A stretch of 64,000 nucleotides of DNA from Sthenelais limicola (lineage: Eukaryota; Annelida; Polychaeta; Phyllodocida; Sigalionidae). The notes beneath the pieces are model-generated. The model was not told the DNA's origin and ran no database searches. It was given only the letters and a program-made list of their open reading frames with translations. The stretch lies in assembly GCA_942159475.1 (NCBI GenBank), contig OW804095.1:146982314-147046313 (forward strand). The letters are read 5' to 3'. Within the stretch, counting starts at the first letter, position 1. Each line of letters begins with the position of its first letter. Positions 40,759 through 53,360 of this stretch are shown here, piece after piece. The translations under genes were made by a program, and so were the position numbers.

Positions 40759-41592
40759 ATGTCTTGGTCTATTGAGGAATTCCTTCAATCTTCGGAATTT
40801 ATATTTTAATCGAGAGTTCAATCCTTAATATCAATTTTTGAAAATATAAGAAAGGTATGTACCATTAATCATTTCTAAATGTGTTTGTCTCTCACTTATT
40901 CATAATTAATTAATTCATATGAAAAATTAATTCTCAAGATCAGATATCCAACTTTGGATATCAAGTATTGAATTCTCCATTTTAAGAATTTGAGCTCTTC
41001 ATACCATGGGATTCGCAACCCAATATCGACATTTCTAACACACTCCCATGCATAACTGAATGAATAAATCCAAATGGGAATCCTTTTAGCTGCAAAATAT
41101 TGAATTAAAATCTAAATGTCATCCTCAAAAGAAACCAAATATATGATTGACGAAATTGGGTTTCTCAGACAATCTATTAAGGAAATCTAGCAACCTCAAA
41201 GGAACCTTCATTTCGAGTAGTGCAAAGACATGAAAAGAATATCTAACATTGAATCAATCACATGGGCAAGTTTCCAAAAGAGAAATCGAGAGACAGAAAG
41301 AGAGAGGAGTCCTTAGGCCCTGTTGGCTTTAATATGCTCAGGGCCGCCTTTCAACACCAACACTGCCGGAATAACAAATAAACACTGCCTCATCTGAGCG
41401 TTTAATTTCTTAGTGTCGCAACACTTAAAGTGACTGTGGCCCTTGGAATGATTGGAGGCCCTTTAAGCTAGGTGTGAATGGCCTGTGAATTCACACTTGT
41501 CTTTAGAATGGAATGCACCCGGCACAGAGTGAACTAATCAAGGGAGGAGCACTGGTGAGAAGTACGACCGCGGTCTTGATTCGTTTTACATT

Positions 41593-41829
41593 TGGGTCAG
41601 ATTTTCAGAAAATGTACAATTGGCAGCTCTACACATTTAGTAAATTCTCTTAAATTAGGCTGAAAAATGAAAAATACCGGGTATATCTGAGTGTATTTGG
41701 TATTGCATTGATTTAAAGTATCAGTTCTGTTATGTTAAAATGCATTTTGAGCCTTATTTTTGTCTTTAATGTGGGTTATTTGAGAGGATTGGTGAAGGCG
41801 AATTGTACATTCTCTGAAAATCTTACCCA
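41593..41829 (+). mobile_element. MITE-A, subfamily A3, only in copy 1
   Basis: Flanked by TTTTACATT on the left and TTTACATGTTTG on the right. At the corresponding place copy 2 carries MITE-E instead. Confidence 0.9.
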
Positions 41830-41914
41830 TTTACATGTTTGTAAATGTGGTTATTATATTCAATGTGGGAAGATAAACAGGGGGCTGCATGTCTTACTAG
41901 TATATCAGGAATGT

Positions 41915-42262
41915 GAATAGGGGATTTGCATAGCCGCCATTTTGAATCTAGATTTGCATGGAATTATGGGATTATGGTACCGTATAAAATCTATAGAAAG
42001 CATGTCGTCTTCAGCATTGGGTATCCGTCAATGCTCTAATATCAATATCCATGTGTTATGTATGTTTCCATAACATAATGCCCCTCTTTCCCATCATGCA
42101 TTTGGTTTTCATAGATCATTTATACAAGATATGATATTGGGGAAACATTCTTGTAATTTTCGATAAAAATGTTGCCAAATTTGTGTACGTCAGATTTCAT
42201 CAGAATCCGTCCCAGAATGCACTGTGACAGGCATGCGCAGTGGCACATGCAAATGCCCTATT
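41915..42262 (+). mobile_element. MITE-C in duplication copy 1
   Basis: GAATAGGGGATTTGCATAGC to ATGCAAATGCCCTATTC; the interior is typical. It is shared with copy 2 (46793-47141), so it predates the duplication. Confidence 0.9.
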
Positions 42263-42774
42263 CTGGGGGAGATTCTTTTCTGTCTAATATATATATATTA
42301 CCTGATATGACATTACTCGATGAAGTACAAGTCAGCCAAAAGCTCATAAATAAAAGATAATCCTGTTTCCTGCCCTACTGATATCTTGCCCAACTGATCA
42401 TGAAAATGATTTTAAATGTTACATTGAATCACCAATGTATGTATGGACGTGAATGGAATTCCTTTTTCTTCATATATTGTAATTGTAATGTAAATAGATC
42501 AGGAATGCTAACCATGAAAACGCTGGAGTGAGCGATGTGTCAGCCTTTTTTTCTGAAAGTATCGAAATAAAAACACTTTTTTAAAAAAAATATATGAAAC
42601 AAATAATGGTTATGTACCAAACAGTGCACCAGCAGTCCTGAACTGGAAGTTATTATTTCTTTTAATAATTGCCTCAGGTGGGTATAGTAGCCCCATGATT
42701 TTGATGCAGCGACTATACACAAACAGTGCACCAGCAGACCCATAATGGAGGTTATTAATCCTTGTAATCAGGTG

Positions 42775-43003
42775 GATTTTCAGAAAATGTACAATTGGCA
42801 GCTCTACACATTTATTACATTCTGCTAAATTAGGCTGCAAATTGGACAGTACTAGGTAAATTTGAGTATATTGGCATTGTATTGATTCTAGCAATCTGTT
42901 TGGTTAGGTTGAACTGTATTTTGAACTTTATTTTTGTCTAAAATTTGGGTTATTAGAGCGGATTGGTAAAGGTGAATTGTACATTTTCTGAAAATCTGAC
43001 CCA
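42775..43003 (+). mobile_element. MITE-A lacking its first 8 bases, at the duplication edge
   Basis: Begins directly at ATTTTCAGAAAATGTACAAT after CAGGTGG and has no TGGGTCAG. The right terminus CTGACCCA is intact. Homology between the two duplication copies stops at exactly this junction. Confidence 0.88.
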
Positions 43004-43453
43004 TATGATAAACAAAATGACAAACGTTTACAAACGTATCTGTATCTCTGATACACACATATGTTACATGGAAAAAGAGGTTCAGCAAAATATGGCGGGA
43101 AAAAGGTAACATAACATACCAAGCAAAATGTTTCATCTCACAATTTATTTTTAATACATAAGACCGGACGTAATTCACCAAATAAAATAGGATACGTTTA
43201 CGTAATTGAGACTTGCGGAACCTCCCTAATAGCATATAGGCATTTCACCTATTGGTTCATTACTCCTGGCTTAGATAGACAAAATTGCCTGTCAGACTTG
43301 CAGACATTTAGCGATAGTAGTAAGGGAGTGTAGTGAAGTAATGTACTGGCTTAGCCCAAGTGTAGTATGGAACTTGGTATTTTGTATTTATTATACTTTT
43401 CCCGATATTGATGGTGGAAACAATAGTGAAAATTGAAATAAATGGTGAGTATA
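43004..43453. other. Spacer between the two duplication copies
   Basis: No gene or repeat recognised. Confidence 0.4.
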
Positions 43454-43866
43454 TGTGGTGTGTTTCAGGAAAATAAGTCATAAGTCGCAAAATTCATATT
43501 TTTAAAAGTCATTTAGTCACGAGATCTCCTTTTTGGAATGTTTTCATTTTTGGAGTATCTAGTCAGAACGGTCTTATGGATACATGGACAAAATTTCAGG
43601 ATAGTGTATTAACTATACTCATACATTTCTAAGATCATCCTATGGAGTACATTTACCTACTTTACCAGTAATTGTTCACTCAACAATATTGAAAACCTTT
43701 TTTTTTTCAGAAATAAAAATATCAAACTTGAAAATTAATATAGAAATGCTTATTTAATACCCTTAATGTTTACTATCATTGGAATCACCTTGATCTCCTC
43801 TTTTTAAATATAATGGTATCTCAAAATCTATTTTTTGCGACTTATGACTCATTTTCACACATCACA
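43454..43866 (-). mobile_element. MITE-B, full-length
   Basis: TGTGGTGTGTTTCAGGAAAA at the left and TTTTCACACATCACA at the right. Its right end lies 11 bases before the start of duplication copy 2. Confidence 0.9.
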
Positions 43867-44453
43867 TATAGTGAGTAATATACAAGTATTATTACCCACT
43901 GTTTGTGGTTTGAACCTCCATGCTGTAGCCTACGGCATTCCATATTACCCACAAGAAAGGTGTTATAAAACATAGCCTAACGCCTGAGGTCATTACACAT
44001 GTCTGCATACAATGGACTTTACAAAAGTAAGGATCGTCAATAAAATGGCTTCCAGCGTGTTTGGGATTTTATTGCTTCAGGCTTGAAATATTTCCTGCCT
44101 GAACATTTGCCAGAGCCAATACTTTTACCCACACAATTGAACATTGTTACTTGAAGATCTTATGCAATAGAACTGTATTTTCCAGACAAAGCATCTCCTA
44201 ATAAATGTATCAATTGCTGTGGTATTATTTAACTGTCTCTTTGATTAAACAACCATAGCGCACAGTTGTTGCAGGTTCATTTACCACTTTACATTCTTAG
44301 AAAATGTCATTCATTTTCCCCAGCTGTAAATTCTGTATTATATGAAATGCTCTTTTGCCAAATGCTACTTTTTCTTCTTTTTATATTGATAAGTTGTAAA
44401 AAGATATTAGGGTTTCGTGTTATCATGTCTTCGTCAGCTTTGAGTAACCCATG

Positions 44454-44692
44454 TGGGTCAGATTTTCAGAAAATGTACAATTCAACTTCCCCAATCTTTT
44501 CAAATAACCCAAATTTTAGACGAAAATAAAGTTCAAAATACAGTTCAACCTAACCAAACAGATTGCTAGAATCAATGCAATGCCAAATATACTCGAATTT
44601 ACCTAGTATTGACCAAATTGCAGCAGAATTTAGCAGAATATACTAAATGTGTACAGTTGCCAATTGTATACATTTTCTAAAAATCTGACCCA
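44454..44692 (-). mobile_element. MITE-A in duplication copy 2, inverted relative to copy 1
   Basis: Sits between AGTAACCCATG and TATATGTATGAGTTTAG. Its interior reads in the reverse direction to the element at 39720-39956 while the flanks are collinear. Confidence 0.93.
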
Positions 44693-44985
44693 TATATGTA
44701 TGAGTTTAGTGAAAAAAAACGTACAAAAGTGAAGATAAACAAGAAGAGGAGTGATTCCAAGTTATTTGTTGAGGTGATTAGGGTCTGGGGTGATTTATGA
44801 GAAAAATGTTTTAATATAAAACAAGTAAGAGCTGTATGCTTTTAAAACTGGTGAGGTATCAAACGGAAGTCTTTTCAGATAATGAACCTCGGTTAAAGCT
44901 GCATTATGAGCTATTACAACAAGATCTTAGCAAATTCACTTATTCTTTGACTTATACTTCTTATCAATATGTTGCTACAGTTATA

Positions 44986-45217
44986 TGGGTCAGGTTTTCA
45001 GAAAATGTACAATTCAACTACGCCAATCTTCTCAAATAACCTGAATTTAAGACCAAAATAAAGTTCAAAATACAGTTCAACCTAATCAAACAGATTGCTC
45101 AATGCAATGTCCAATATACTTGAATTTACCTAGTATTAACCAAATTGCAATTTAAATTAGCAGATTTTACTAAATGCGTACAGCTGCCAATTGTACATTT
45201 TCTGAAAATCTGACCCA
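44986..45217 (-). mobile_element. MITE-A only in duplication copy 2
   Basis: Flanked by ACAGTTATA and TATATATACACTAA. Copy 1 reads GCATTTATACATGTATTATACACTAA at the same place with no element. Confidence 0.93.
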
Positions 45218-46194
45218 TATATATACACTAATTTGAGTAGATTCTTTGTATCATCAATTGAATTCTTGACATCCTTTGAAAAAGGCTCCATTCAGCCGAA
45301 ACATGTCAGGACCTAATTCAGCGCAATAAAAACCAACAAAAACAGCTATCTGGTGTCTTGGTCTATTGGGGAATTCCTTCAATCTTCGGGATTTATATTT
45401 TAATCGAGAGTTCAATCCTTGATATCAATTTTTGAAAATATAAGAAATGTATGTACCATTAATCATTTCTGAATGTGTTTGTTTCTCACTTATTCATAAT
45501 CAATTAATTCATATGAAAAATTCTCAAGATCAGATATTCAACTTTGGATATCAAGTATTGAATTCTCCATTTTAAGAATTTGAGCTCTTTATACCATGGG
45601 ATTCGCAACCCAATATCGACATTTCTAACACACTCCCATGCATAACTGAATGAATAAATCCAAATGGGAATCCTTTTAGCTGCAAAATATTGAATTCAAA
45701 TGTAAATGTCATCCTCAAAAGAAACCAAATATAAGATGGACGAAATTGGGTTTCTCAGACAATCTATTAAGTAAATCTAGCAACCTCAAAGGAACCTTCA
45801 TTTCGAGTAGTGCAAAGACATGAAAAGAATGTCTAACATTGAATCAATCACATGGGAAAGTTTCCAAAAGAGAAATCGAGAGACAGAAAGAGAGAGGAGT
45901 CCTTAGGCTCTGTTGGCTTTAATATGCTCAGGGCCCCTTTCAACACCAACACTGTCTGAATAACAAATAAACACTGCCTCATCTGAGCGTTTAATTTCTT
46001 AGTGTTGCTACCCTATGCAACACTTGAAGTGACTGGGGCCCTTGGAATGATTGGAGGCCCTTTAAGCTAGGTGTGAATGGCCTGTGAATTCACACTTGTC
46101 TTTAGAATGGAATGCACCCGGCACAGAGTGAACTAATCAAGGGAGGAGCACTGGTGAGAAGTGCGACCGCGGTCTTGGTTCGTTTTACATTAAC

Positions 46195-46705
46195 ACTATG
46201 GCGACACCTACTAGGTAACGGACCATTACAGGCATAGAAAATGGCGGCAGGGAAGCATCGATTCACACATTTAAACTCTGTTTTCTAAGATTCCATTAAG
46301 TCTGTACTAATGTATACTGTTCAAGAGCCTTTTTAAAGAATATAAGAGTGCACACACTGCTGTGGTTTTGGGGGACATGCTGTAATTTGATGGTAAAAGG
46401 GATCGCAAATTCCTTCCCAGTATCATGGTAACGTTCAGGGGTCTAAGCATGAGGTACCATGAAAACGTTACCCCCATACTTTAGGAATATTTCCGAGTAG
46501 AATTACAGAGAAAGAAACATATAATTCTGTATTTCACACACTTGTCCTTTATCATACACAACATAAGAAGTATTCCAACCATACATGACTAAGGATAGGG
46601 TTCATATAGATGAGAAATAGCCAAAATAGAGGACTGAATCGATGGTTACCTGCCGCCATTTTCTATGCCCTAAACGGTCCGTTACTTAGTAGGTGCCCCC
46701 ATAGT
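46195..46705. mobile_element. MITE-E with inverted ends of about 55 bp, only in copy 2
   Basis: The left end ACTATGGCGACACCTACTAG continues through GTAACGGACC and GGCATAGAAAATGGCGGCAG. The right end is its near-complement, ending AGTAGGTGCCCCCATAGT. ATTAAC on the left (46189-46194) and again on the right (46707-46712) is the likely target duplication. The interior is non-coding. Confidence 0.88.
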
Positions 46706-46792
46706 AATTAACATGTTTGTAAATGTGGTTATTATATTCAATGTGGGAAGATAAACAGGGAGCTGCATGTCTTACTAGTATATAAGGAACGT

Positions 46793-47141
46793 GAATAGGG
46801 AATTTGCATAGCCGCCATTTTGAATCTAGAATTGCATGGAATTATGGGATTATGGTACCGTATAGAATCTAGAAAGCATGTCGTCTTCAGCATTGAGTAT
46901 CCGTCAATGCTCTAATATCAATATATACATGTGTTATGCATGTTTCCATAACATAATCCCCATCTTTCCCATCATGCATTTGGTTTTCATAGATCATTTA
47001 TACAAGATATGATTTTGGGGAAAACATTCTGGCAATTTTCGATAAAAATGTTGCCAAATTTGTGTTTGTCAGATTTCATCAGAATGCATCTCAGATTGCA
47101 CTGTGGCAGGCATATGCAGTGGCACATGCAAATGCCCTATT
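46793..47141 (+). mobile_element. MITE-C in duplication copy 2
   Basis: Counterpart of 41915-42262 with the same truncated-looking GAATAGGG and CCCTATTC ends. Confidence 0.9.
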
Positions 47142-47778
47142 CTGGCAGATTCGGGGGTAGTTTCTGTTCTGTCTAATATATCTATGACCTGATATGACTA
47201 TAGTGAATGTGTGTATAATAATACCTAATATGACATTACTCCCTGAAGTACAAGTCAGCCAAAAGCTCATAAATAAAAGATAATCCTGTTTCCTGCCCTA
47301 CTGATATCTTGCCCAACTGATCATGAAAATAATTTTAAATGTTACATTAAATCACCAATGTATGTATGGAAGTGAATGGAATTCCTTTTTCTTCATATAT
47401 TGTAATTTTAATGTTAATAGATCAGGAATGCTAACCATGAAAACGCTTGAGGGAGTAATGTGTCAGCCTGTTTTTCTGAAAGTATCGAAATAAAAACACT
47501 TTTTTTAAAAAATGTATAAAACAAATAATGGTTATGTACCAAACAGTGCACCAGCAGTCCGGAACTGGAAGTTATTATTTCTTTTAATAATTGCCTCAGG
47601 TAGGTATAGTACCTCATGACTTTGATGCAGCGACTAAACACAAACAGTGCACCAGCAGACCCATAATGGAGGTTATTAATCCTTGTAATCAGGTGGATAT
47701 AGCCCCATGACTTCCAAGGCAGGGATTAAAGTAAATTATAAACAAATGTTTGCATTACCTCCTCCCCCCTCCCCCCTC

Positions 47779-47872
47779 TTGGAATCCGTTTGATCAAATC
47801 TTTTCAAATATGATGGTATCTCAAAATCTATTCTTTGCGACTAATGACTCATTTTCCTGTAACACATGACAT
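47779..47872 (-). mobile_element. MITE-B fragment (last 90 bp)
   Basis: TTGGAATCCGTTTGATCAAA through TTCCTGTAACACATGACA matches the end of B after a C/T-rich run. Confidence 0.7.
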
Positions 47873-48658
47873 TAAGTCTTGAATTGATATATGAGTAGAC
47901 TGAAATATATTGAAAAAGAATTGTTATCCCAAATGTGGAAGAAACTGACAAAGTTAAGATAAACAAGAAATAGTTAAAAGTGATTAGTTTACATTTATAT
48001 ATTTATTTCCGGTTCATGTAGAAGATTACGTTTCCAAGGGAAACGAAGATTGATGTCAGTTAAATATAAAATTCGAGAGGGAGGTATAGTAGGAGGGAGT
48101 GGAAGGGGAGACAGAACACATGAAATCCTTATCACATATATGACTGGTCAGTCCATGTAATTCTGTTGGTCCCTTTAACACTTTGCATATGAGGCATCTT
48201 ATTTCTCAACTTGCCACTTTAATTCACACATGGTCTACCCTTTAATTCACACCTAAACGCCACCCCCTCCCAATCCCAGCAATTACCAGCATGATTCTGA
48301 TCCCATCTACTGATATCAGAATCAACAGATTCTTCACACTGATATCCAGGATGGGAGGAGCCAAGATGCTATCAATGATTGACAGATCTCACCCCAATTC
48401 AATTAGATTGATGAAAACATCAATCTAAAAAGTCAGGATTATGCACCAATCAGTACACCAGCAGCCCCCCAATGTCGGTCAGTAATCCTTTAATATTTAC
48501 ACTAACTGACAATGGTTGAAAGGCAAATAGTGAAAAACACATATTATGTGTGGATATTTGGTTGTCATGGTAACCACATTGCTGTGACATCCAGGTCAGT
48601 GTGTAAAATAGATTGTCCTCTCCATTTCCATCATTTTGAGGTATCCCACGACTATATA
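47873..48658. other. Anonymous DNA
   Basis: No supported feature. Confidence 0.4.
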
Positions 48659-49059
48659 TGAGATCCGTTTTAGGAAAATGAGTCATAAGTCGCAAAAAAT
48701 GGATTTTGAGATATTATTATATTTGAAAAGATGAGACCAAGTCGATTCCAATGATAGTAATCAGTCTAATAATCTAATAAGTATTTCTAGATTTTATGTT
48801 TGATATTTTTATTTTTGAAAAAAAAAGTTTGTAATATTTCTGGGAGGCAATAACCAGTAAAGTAACTGAATATACTTCATATGTGGACGAAACGATATAT
48901 AATATACAATGTCCTGAAATTTGATAGACCGATTGATACAACCACAAGTGATATACTCTCCAAAACTCAGAACATTCCAATAAAGCAATCTTGTAAAATA
49001 AATACTTTGAAAAATATTGTTTTTGCGACATATGACTCATTTTCCTGAAACACATCACA
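48659..49059 (+). mobile_element. MITE-B, full-length
   Basis: Left TGAGATCCGTTTTAGGAAAA, right CCTGAAACACATCACA; complete interior. Confidence 0.9.
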
Positions 49060-49740
49060 TATGTGTGTTTTATGATTTTTCTAAAAATTGAATGGCAGCC
49101 ATTTTTGTTTTTAATTTTTGACAAGGAAGGAGTCAGATTTCAGCTGTCCAACAGTGATTTTCGTGTTCAGCACACCCAAATTAGCCAGAAAAGTGCTGGT
49201 GGACCTTTGTACTCAAAAATGCCCCTAGGATTGAGAATTTCTCATCTGTTTCCCAGTCTAAAAGCCCTAATACTATCGAGGTGGGAAAACAGAAACGGAG
49301 ACGAAACTTCCGATGATTTGAGTGCCTGACTACTTTTTCTCGCCAGCATGAAACCAACATCCTATTAAAGTGTTGATTTCAAATAAAAACAAAAGTTGTG
49401 AATTTCATCCTCCATTAAATTGTCAAATCAATTTACCTTTCCTGTATGCCCAATAACAATAAGCGGTTATATTTAGAATGGGATCCTCTCAACCGCAATG
49501 ATTATATAGGTTTCTTATCTTTTCGCCTGCAGCGTCGGCCAATTTAAATGTCATATTTATGGGAAATATTAACCTAATGGATTTCAGGAGAGTAAACATT
49601 GTTGCATTGTCTAATCCTGCTTGGAATGGGCTTGAGTTCCATTAACGTGTGGAAAGGCAACAGACATTGTTGTCAATAGTTCCATTACATTATAGATGTC
49701 GGATGTTTCTTTAAGAAGCGTTTATACATAAAGATTATAT
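49060..49740. other. Anonymous DNA
   Basis: An 88-codon plus-strand frame (49063-49329) has no recognisable family, and no splice or start context supports a gene. Confidence 0.4.
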
Positions 49741-50156
49741 TGTGATCCGTTTTAGGAAAATGAGTCATAAGTCGCAAAAAACGGATTTTGAGATATTATT
49801 ATATTTGAAAAGATGCGATCAAGCCGATTCTAATGATAGTAAACAGTAGGACATTTAATATGCATTTCTATATTTTAAGTGTTATATTTTTATTATTGAA
49901 AACAAGGTTTGCAGTATTTTGGGGTTAGCAGTTAGGCTACTAGTAAAGTAGCTAAATATATTCATTACGACAACCCTAGAAATACATAGATATATATTTA
50001 TTACACTGTCCTGGAATTCGGTACATGTATTCAGCCCATAAGAGGCTTTAAGCATCCCAAAACTTAGAACATTCCCACAAATATATCCTGTGAATAAATC
50101 ACTTTGAAAAATAGCAATTTTGCGACTTGTGACTCATTTTCCTAAAACACATCACA
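49741..50156 (+). mobile_element. MITE-B, full-length, somewhat diverged
   Basis: TGTGATCCGTTTTAGGAAAA to CTAAAACACATCACA; the middle part has drifted. Confidence 0.9.
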
Positions 50157-50687
50157 TATAGATTATGGTAAAGGGTTGTCGTAACCAGTGTAGTTACTGC
50201 TGGTGAATTTGAGACTAAGTAAAGATTATAGCGGGCCCTATGGATTACCTTATTATCTTCATTGAGTCATGATGGACTCTTACCAGCCTCTTGAATTTAC
50301 AATCTTGAGGGTTTCATTACAATACAAAATACTGGCTATATCACAGAATAGTGACATTTCCTCTGTCAATGTGTATGCGTCATTGGCACTTGCATAATGG
50401 CCGCACTGTAGGGGTATTTTGGTCTGGCAGACCAAAATGATTGCCAAAAGGAATATTTGGAAAATACCTCACAAATAAACCCCCTTTATCTGTACCCCTT
50501 ACCGCTAGACCGTAACACTATTTCTTGATTATTAACTATGAGCTCCCTCCTATATTATTAATAATCACATGCAACGAAACAAGTAACACAAAGTAACTAG
50601 CAGACCAGGCACAGACACATCTTAGGAAATAAAGAATTTTTCAAGTTTAATGTCCAGTGAATGGTGCTATGGCCACATTATTTCATT
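50157..50687. other. Anonymous DNA
   Basis: No supported feature. Confidence 0.4.
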
Positions 50688-50908
50688 TAAGGCCAAAAAA
50701 AATAGGTGTGTTTCCGATTTACCCCCGCCCTCCCCCTACCTAGAGAAACCTTACCCTACCTAAAAAAAAAGACATTTAAAGACATTTTTTCAATTCCTGG
50801 GAAGTGGTTTTCAAACAAAAAAAAATAACAACAACAAAAAAGTTATCACCCCCCCTACCTAGTTTTCAGCCAGATAAATCGGAAACACACCTATTTTTCT
50901 TGGCCTTA
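50688..50908. mobile_element. MITE-I with inverted ends of about 34 bp
   Basis: TAAGGCCAAAAAAAATAGGT at the left continues through GTGTTTCCGATTTA. Its complement (TAAATCGGAAACACACCTAT...GGCCTTA) lies at the right. The interior has repeated CCCCTACCTA and A-runs. Confidence 0.85.
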
Positions 50909-51675
50909 CCATATCATTTCAGTCTGCCTAATGTTGGCCAGTAGGGGAGGTATTTATCTTGTGATAAGCTTAGATTTAACTAGACACAGCAGTGGACGGA
51001 TGACCATGGTAATTTATTTTTCTTAAATATTTGTATTGGCCACATTACATTACAAAAACTTTATTTCATCTTCAATTCAAAATTACGCATAACAAACAGA
51101 GCTGTTATATTTCATGCGTTGCCCGAAAAGTAACAATACGATGATACTTATCTGACTTCAAAATTATAATTACACTGCTCATTACCACTATAAGTCCGCA
51201 GTTACATAAAATATTTAATTGGCTGTTCAATCTGACTCGAATTCTTTCCACTCTCTACGAAAATTCAATACGAACTGTTCTTAGTACAATGCCTAGATCT
51301 TGCCTTACTAACATATCAAATTTGAACTTGAACCATCTACCATTATCTCTATATCAAAATGACCTTGCTGAATTGTAACTGTCATTGTACACTGTACATA
51401 CCTTACTGCACTATAATTATCATTTTCTGATGATATGCTGTATAAATATGCTAAATATGAGAATATATTTGTATATGTTTTTAGTTAACTAGGTCATGTT
51501 TGTTTGCTAGGTCTGAATGTTGCTGAAAGGCTGAAATATGTCTCTTATTAAATTTCATGGTCGCATTTTGATTAAACTGTTGTCAAAATGGAGACATTTA
51601 AACATGGGATTTACAGTAGCGCTTTAGATGTGATAATTAAAGTTTGAGACTCTTCATAAATCACCCTGATGTTAA
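50909..51675. other. Anonymous AT-rich DNA
   Basis: No supported feature. Confidence 0.4.
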
Positions 51676-51912
51676 AAGGTCAGATTTTCAGAAAATGTAC
51701 AATTGACAGATCAACATATTTAGTAAATTCTGCTAAATTAGACTGAAAAATGGTCAAAACTGGGTATATCTGACTATATTTGGTATTGCCTTAATTCAAA
51801 CAATCTTTTTGGTTGTGTTAAACTGAATTTTGAACATCATTAGTGTCTTAAATTTGTGTTATTTGAAAGGATTGCTGAAGACAAATTGTACATTTTATGA
51901 AAATCTGACCCT
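51676..51912 (+). mobile_element. MITE-A, subfamily A2
   Basis: Nearly identical in its diagnostic sites to 11045-11275 (GGTATATCTGACTATATTTG, GATTGCTGAAGACAAATTGT). Confidence 0.88.
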
Positions 51913-52215
51913 AAAGGGTTTACTGCTGATATTACACTTGTTGAATAAAGGGACTGAAATGAAAGCGAACACACCATCATTCATGGCATCCTATTTCTAC
52001 CAGTATCCAACAGAAAAGGTTTGCGTTTGATTAGTTGTATTGTGGATGGAAAGCAAATGAATGAATAGTGAGTAAATATTGAAGTACAAACACGCCCTCT
52101 ATTGTACAAACAGCGCATCAAACAGGCTGCAACAACTGGGCGATATTAGGCAATAATTGCCATCTCTAAATAATGGATTGCTTGACTGGGCCATGTATCA
52201 TTTGTCTGTATTATC

Positions 52216-52740
52216 ATACCAGGCTGTTTAGTTGACCTCCTAACCCTTGTCCTAAACCCCTTAATTTAGTTTCTATAGCTGTATTTCACTAACTCCTGGG
52301 GTAGTATACTGTCATCAATTGTTGTATGATTTTTTACCAGGCTGTTTAGTTGACCCCCAAAAGTTAGTTTACCACTAACTCCTTAGTTTAGTTTCTATCT
52401 AGCTGGTCTTCGACTAACTATCTACTGTAGTGTGATGTTTTACCATCGGTTTAGTTGTATAGCTGGTCTTCCACTAGTTCCTGGAATAGTATACTACCAT
52501 CTATTGTATTATGTTTTACCAGGCTGTTTTAGTTCAGCTTCTATTGCTGGTTTTCCACTAATTCCTTGGTTAGTATATTGCCATCTATTGATGTATTATG
52601 TTTTACCGGAGTGTTTAAGTGACCTCCTATAGCTGGTCTTCCATTAAATCCTGGGGTAGTATACTACTATGTACTATGGTATGATTTAACCAGGCTGTGT
52701 ACCTCAGCTCCTATAGCTGCTCTTCCACCAACTCCACAGC
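52216..52740 (+). repeat. Degenerate 86-bp-type satellite, about six units
   Basis: Cores of the TGGGGTAGTATACTGYCATC type, TTTTACCAGGCTGTTTAGTT and GCTGGTCTTCCACTAACTCC recur roughly every 85-95 bases. The array is more diverged than the one at 56.6-58 kb and less than the one at 4.7-5.8 kb. Confidence 0.82.
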
Positions 52741-53130
52741 TATCCATCTCGAAGAGGATACAGCCTAATGGGTTCTGTACACTTCTCTATCTAAATATTA
52801 GCAATGCTTCAGCAAGCCTTTTTTTATACATATTTGTAGGCCTAAATATTACATTGAAATGTCTTACTGGTATATAGTATGTATGAGTGTCAACTAAAGA
52901 AATCGGCCATTAACTCCATTAGCTGCCTATGCCTCAGAAAATGCAAATATAAACGGGTTGTAAACACATTACCAGGTTCCTTACTGCCTACATTGATATT
53001 TATATGGGCCCACATATAGGTAATATGCAGTACATCAGCAATGCGCCTGACTTACTAATGCCAAGTCAAAGGTACTGAAAATTTATCGTGGCTAAAGAGA
53101 TGGAGATTCATGGGTCATTTATATATATTA
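52741..53130. other. Anonymous DNA
   Basis: No supported feature. Confidence 0.4.
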
Positions 53131-53360
53131 GGGTCAGATTTTCTGAAAATGTACAATTGGCAGCTGTACATATTTAGTCAATTCTGCAAAATTAGGCTGC
53201 AATTTGGTCTGTACTAGGTAAATCCGAGTATATTCGGCATTGCATTGATTCTAGCAATATATTTGGTTAGGTTGAACTGTATTTTGAACTTCGTCTGAAA
53301 TTTGGGTTATTTGAAAAGATTGGCGAAGTTGAATTGTACATTTTCTGAAAATCTGACCCA
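53131..53360 (+). mobile_element. MITE-A, full-length
   Basis: GGGTCAGATTTTCTGAAAAT to ATTTTCTGAAAATCTGACCCA, with a small deletion before TTCGTCTGAAATTTGGG. The flanks are ATATTA and TTAGTG. Confidence 0.9.

Larger units (their letters stand above)
39141..42774 (+). repeat. Segmental duplication, copy 1
   Basis: Collinear with 43877-47699 in direct orientation, from AATATACAAGTATTATTACC to AATCAGGTGG. Identity looks to be in the mid-90s per cent over unbroken blocks, judged by eye. Differences are mainly insertions: MITE-A at 39720, MITE-H at 40386 and MITE-A3 at 41593 in this copy. The right edge coincides with a truncated MITE-A. No gene is recognised within the unit. Confidence 0.92.
43877..47699 (+). 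repeat. Segmental duplication, copy 2
   Basis: Direct repeat of 39141-42774, starting 4736 bases further on. Copy-specific insertions are MITE-A at 44986 and MITE-E at 46195; a MITE-A occupies the 39720-equivalent site in the opposite orientation. Beyond 47699 the sequence (ATAGCCCCATGACTTCCAAG) has no counterpart after copy 1. Confidence 0.92.
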
